DNA of 7,162 nucleotides, from contig CASFRQ010000035.1 in NCBI GenBank assembly GCA_949296785.1, positions 1 through 7,162 of the forward strand, given 5' to 3'. Numbering within the stretch: the first letter of the stretch is position 1; every line of letters begins with the position of its first letter. The DNA is from an uncultured Alphaproteobacteria bacterium. GTDB lineage: Bacteria > Pseudomonadota > Alphaproteobacteria > CASFRQ01 > SAAU01. The notes beneath the pieces are model-generated. The model searched no databases. It was not told the DNA's origin and saw only the letters and a list, made by a program, of their open reading frames with translations. A program made the translations under genes and the position numbers. Of this stretch, positions 4,651-7,162 are shown in pieces.

Positions 4651-5709
4651 ATGTCTTTTTCTTTAAATCAGTTTTTCGTATGCGCATCTTTTGTTTGCCT
4701 GATCGGCTGCTCCTCCGTTTCCGGTGAGCAGGTTGTCTCTTACTCTGAACAAAAAACGCATCCTTCCGCCATGAATCAGGGAACGGCCGTCGGACGCAAA
4801 GCTTCCGAACTGTCCGCCCAATTTCAACAGGTAAAGGAAAACCAGCGTTTACATGATTCCGACTTTCAAAAAGTTCAGGACAAAATTTCAAAGGATTCCG
4901 CTTCTTATTACGAAACTATGAGTTTTATGCAGGCCAGGTTGCAAAAAGGTACGACTCGCAGCAATCCTATCCTTCTTGAAAAATGGAACGAGGCAACAAA
5001 ACAGTTGGAGGTCGTCGCTTCCGATGTTTCCGGGCTCAGCCAGGTCGCGGGAGGAATTTCCGGCAATATTGACACTTTAAAATATTTACAAAGTGCCATA
5101 AAAGCGGCCTATCTGGAACCCGGAGCGGTTGACGAGGACCACGATCGTCTGCGCCTTTTGGAGGATCAGGTTGGAAGATTGTTGGTTCAACTGGATATTT
5201 TATTCGCTCAGGTTTCTGACAGCATTCCGCCGCAGGAGGCTTACTTATCTCAGCAACGCAAGCTTTTAACGGTTTTGGCGCAAGCCATCCATAAGGGACG
5301 TTTGGATGAAGAACAAAACAAAGCTTTTGCTTCCATAAAAACGCCTTCCCTGAAAAAAACAGGCGTTACAGAACAACCTTCCGCCCAAAACGGAGAGCAG
5401 ACAAGAAAAAATATCGGCACATCTCCCACTCAAAAGCCGTTAATGGTTATCTCCTTTGAAAAGGGGAAGCCGGATTATGAAAAGACCCTTTCCTCTTTGA
5501 TTCAAGAAGTTTTGGAAAGAAAACCCGACGCTTCTTTTGTCATTTTGACAAGAATGACCGGACGCGAAACGCCTGCGAGAATGAGAAAAGAAACAGCCGC
5601 CGTCTTTAAAATGTTTCTTTCTTTAGGAATACCGTCCGGACGCGTGGAGATGTCATCTCTGACAAATTCTTCCCTGTCGGCGGATGACATACAGATTTTT
5701 ATAAAGTAA
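4651..5709 (+). CDS. Predicted lipoprotein with OmpA-like C-terminal region
   Basis: A 352-residue predicted outer-membrane or periplasmic lipoprotein. The N-terminus has a hydrophobic stretch ending in a lipobox LIGC (residues 17-20), so Cys20 should be lipidated. Residues 21-60 are Ser/Gln-rich. Residues about 55-225 are helical, Gln/Lys/Glu-rich and coiled-coil-prone, followed by a low-complexity linker (225-262). Residues about 263-352 (LMVISFEKGKPDYEKTLSSL, then an Arg/Lys-rich helix, GIPSGRVEMSS and DDIQIFIK) have the strand-helix order of OmpA/MotB-like domains: a buried Phe strand, a long helix, and G-(I/L)P--RV before the last strands. The usual peptidoglycan-binding Asp and Arg are not obvious. 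AAGAGG precedes the ATG. Odd: no basic residue precedes the hydrophobic core; in-frame codons just upstream would give K-R-R but have no standard start codon. The exact role is unknown; a structural or envelope-assembly part is plausible. Confidence 0.8.
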   Translation: MSFSLNQFFVCASFVCLIGCSSVSGEQVVSYSEQKTHPSAMNQGTAVGRKASELSAQFQQVKENQRLHDSDFQKVQDKISKDSASYYETMSFMQARLQKGTTRSNPILLEKWNEATKQLEVVASDVSGLSQVAGGISGNIDTLKYLQSAIKAAYLEPGAVDEDHDRLRLLEDQVGRLLVQLDILFAQVSDSIPPQEAYLSQQRKLLTVLAQAIHKGRLDEEQNKAFASIKTPSLKKTGVTEQPSAQNGEQTRKNIGTSPTQKPLMVISFEKGKPDYEKTLSSLIQEVLERKPDASFVILTRMTGRETPARMRKETAAVFKMFLSLGIPSGRVEMSSLTNSSLSADDIQIFIK

Positions 5710-5724
5710 AAAGAAGATGAGTAA

Positions 5725-5751
5725 AAACCCTTCCTCGGAAGGGTTTCTTTT
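5725..5751 (+). terminator. Rho-independent terminator after the lipoprotein gene
   Basis: Stem AAACCCTTC / GAAGGGTTT (5725-5733, 5738-5746) with a CTCG loop, followed by CTTTTT. It lies 16 bases after the lipoprotein stop and only 14 bases before the first possible start of queH, so queH needs a promoter inside or after it, or read-through. Confidence 0.85.
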
Positions 5752-5765
5752 TCAGGAAAACAAAA

Positions 5766-6491
5766 ATGAAGGCAACTTTATATCAAGACAGGAAAAATAC
5801 CGAAATTAAAAGCCAAAATAACTGCAACTTTCCTTCGCCGGATAATGCGGCCTTTCAAAATTTTCCAGAAGAAAGAAAAGGAAAAAACGCCTCTTTTTCT
5901 CTTGTTTCAGATAAAAAGGGGAAGGATAAAAAGGAAGAAAATAAAAAAGGAAAAGAGGAAGAAAAAATGCTTCTTCTATCCTGCTGCGCTCCGTGTTCCT
6001 GCGCTGTTATCTGCGATTTGGCAAAAAAGAACATCCCGTTTGCCGTTCTTTTTTACAATCCCAACATTGCCCCTTTTGAAGAATATCAAAAGAGGAAAGA
6101 GGAAAACAAGCGCCTGTGCGATACTTTAAAAGTGGAATTTATAGAACTTCCTTACGAAACAGAACAATGGTTTGAAAAAACAAAAGGATTGGAGAAAGAA
6201 CCGGAAAGAGGCCGTAGATGCGCCGCCTGTTTTGAATTGCGCTTAAGGAGAGCAGCCCGATACGCAAAAGAAAACGGTTTTGGCAAAATCTCTTCCGTCC
6301 TGGGAGTTTCAAGACATAAGGATTTTAACCAGGTAACTCAGATCGGCCGTCAAATCGGGGAGGAGGAAAACATCCCTTATCTGGAAACAAACTGGCGCAA
6401 AGGAGGGCTTGAAAACCTCCGACATGCCTTGATAAAAGAATATCAGATGTATGAACAGACTTACTGCGGCTGTCCCTTCAGTAAAAGGTAG
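5766..6491 (+). CDS. queH: Epoxyqueuosine reductase QueH
   Basis: QueH (former DUF208) reduces epoxyqueuosine to queuosine in tRNA, the last step of queuosine synthesis; it is a cobalamin-independent alternative to QueG. The family pattern is clear: MLLLSCCAPCSCAV near the start of the core, FYNPNIAPFEEYQKRKEE, the substrate and metal region GRRCAACFELRLRRAA, SSVLGVSRHKDFNQV, and the C-terminal YCGCPFS. The CC of SCCAPC and the Cys of later motifs are the known iron-sulfur and metal ligands of the family. The start is uncertain. The open frame begins at ATG 5766 (AGGA eight bases before), but the first 67 residues are Lys/Glu/Asn-rich and lack family resemblance. An internal ATG at 5967 with AGAGGAAG just upstream would give a normal-looking 174-residue enzyme and may be the real start. 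The longer frame is given because its codon use resembles its neighbours. Confidence 0.9.
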   Translation: MKATLYQDRKNTEIKSQNNCNFPSPDNAAFQNFPEERKGKNASFSLVSDKKGKDKKEENKKGKEEEKMLLLSCCAPCSCAVICDLAKKNIPFAVLFYNPNIAPFEEYQKRKEENKRLCDTLKVEFIELPYETEQWFEKTKGLEKEPERGRRCAACFELRLRRAARYAKENGFGKISSVLGVSRHKDFNQVTQIGRQIGEEENIPYLETNWRKGGLENLRHALIKEYQMYEQTYCGCPFSKR

Positions 6492-6509
6492 AGCATAGTT
6501 TTTTTATGT

Positions 6510-6557
6510 CAAAAACGCTTTTTCCGATATCAAAATTTTCCTTTACGGAAAAACCGC
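6510..6557 (-). terminator. Possible terminator of the pilin-like gene, convergent with queH
   Basis: Inverted arms TTTTTCCG (6519-6526) and CGGAAAAA (6546-6553), extended by further pairs after one mismatch, with a 19-base loop. On the minus strand the hairpin is followed by GTTTTTG; the plus strand has no T run after it. It sits about 20 bases beyond the pilin stop. The long loop makes it moderate at best. Confidence 0.4.
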
Positions 6558-6572
6558 GTACAAAAATTTACC

Positions 6573-7103
6573 TTAATACCTCACAGAAAAATCAATAGCG
6601 GAATACTTTTCAACCTTATCGCACAAAGCCAACATGGAAGCTCTGTCCGCTGCGGTTTGTTGCTTTTGTTCCTCGTCATTATCCGGTTTTGAGTAATGAT
6701 CCAGCAAAGAAAAACTTGCAAAAACCCCGGAGTTTACCATTTCCCGGCACACATCTGGTTTCAAATCATAAACAACAAAACAATAGGAGGAAGAAGAAGC
6801 CAGACAACCAAGACTGATGGTTCTCCCTCCAACCGATTTAAAAGAATCCTCCATATTCTTCCATTCTTGAGAGTTGAGGATAAAAGGCTGAACCTGTTCA
6901 TTTCCAACACCTCTTTTATCCAGCACAACCGATTTAACATGAAATGCGGCGATTTCCATATCAGAAATAAATTGATTCAACCGTATCTTTCTCATTGCCG
7001 TATTATAACCTGCCAACCCTCCGACAGAAAGAACGCCCACTATCGCCAACACGCCCAGCATCTCTATCATAGAGCGGCCGAATTGGTTAAGCTTCTCCTT
7101 CAT
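6573..7103 (-). CDS. Type IV pilin-like protein
   Basis: A 176-residue protein with a type IV prepilin leader: short basic MKEKLNQFG, cleavage expected after Gly9, Glu at mature position +5 (G-RSMIE), and a hydrophobic helix MLGVLAIVGVLSVGGLAGY that would anchor it in the inner membrane and pack in the filament core. Mature residue +1 would be Arg instead of the usual Phe or Met; GRSMIEMLGVLAI is a variant I associate with pilin genes of gut Alphaproteobacteria. The globular part has four Cys (100, 108, 119, 161), enough for two disulfides, and an acidic/Gln-rich segment near 139-150. The start is firm: AAGGAGAT lies a few bases upstream of the ATG (7108-7116 on the plus strand). Convergent with queH. 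It could be a major pilin or a minor pseudopilin; no assembly genes are in view. Only 59 bases of upstream sequence are present, with no clear promoter. Confidence 0.85.
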   Translation of the reverse strand: MKEKLNQFGRSMIEMLGVLAIVGVLSVGGLAGYNTAMRKIRLNQFISDMEIAAFHVKSVVLDKRGVGNEQVQPFILNSQEWKNMEDSFKSVGGRTISLGCLASSSSYCFVVYDLKPDVCREMVNSGVFASFSLLDHYSKPDNDEEQKQQTAADRASMLALCDKVEKYSAIDFSVRY

Positions 7104-7162
7104 TTTTATCTCCTTTTGTTTATTTCAAACGACCCTTAAATATCAACAAAAGAAGAGATTTG

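Noticed and set aside
6696..7139. Plus-strand 147-residue frame opposite the pilin
   Set aside because: Shadow of the clearly typed pilin gene on the other strand, whose leader motif and ribosome site are convincing.

Overview
The window reads as a mobile element (about 1-4400) joined to ordinary chromosome (about 4409-7162) of a low-GC Gram-negative bacterium. The best guess is an uncultured, gut-type alphaproteobacterium. The pilin signature GRSMIEMLGVLAIVGVLSV and the lipoprotein with an OmpA-like tail are of kinds I associate with that group, but this is recognition from memory, not a search.

Element side, left to right. A 5'-truncated Toprim + DUF927 (RecA-like) primase/helicase ends at 2252. 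An AT-rich non-coding tract follows, carrying ten copies of the 7-mer GTTACAA/TTGTAAC in 185 bp and bounded by an 18-bp perfect inverted repeat. It looks like an iteron-type replication origin placed right after its replication gene. A small gene of unknown function overlaps its right edge, with an uncertain start or frameshift. Next is a ParD-like/RelE-ParE-like toxin-antitoxin pair, bracketed by two directly repeated 89-bp copies of a two-unit repeat. The same repeat unit occurs in frame, three times with a 23-codon period, inside the primase linker. Then comes a strong promoter driving a structured leader. Two separated segments of this leader are together complementary to one uninterrupted 17-nt target just upstream of the next gene, which is the architecture of the C4 (phage P1/P7) and CI (P4) antisense immunity RNAs. 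The controlled gene encodes a 120-aa protein of unknown function and ends in a good terminator.

Junction. A tRNA-Arg(ACG) gene on the minus strand has its 3' end facing the element. It has its own promoter and terminator. An 11-bp-pitch pair of TGCTTACT repeats lies on the element side, and the T-stem carries a mismatch that would fit a chimeric tRNA rebuilt by site-specific integration. No integrase is in the window.

Chromosome side. A predicted lipoprotein with a coiled-coil-prone middle and an OmpA-like C-terminal region, then queH (epoxyqueuosine reductase), then a convergent type IV pilin-like gene. These look like unrelated housekeeping or surface genes separated by terminators.

Together the left part has the logic of a P4-like satellite or integrative plasmid: replication gene plus origin, an addiction module, RNA-based immunity control of an effector gene, and tRNA integration.
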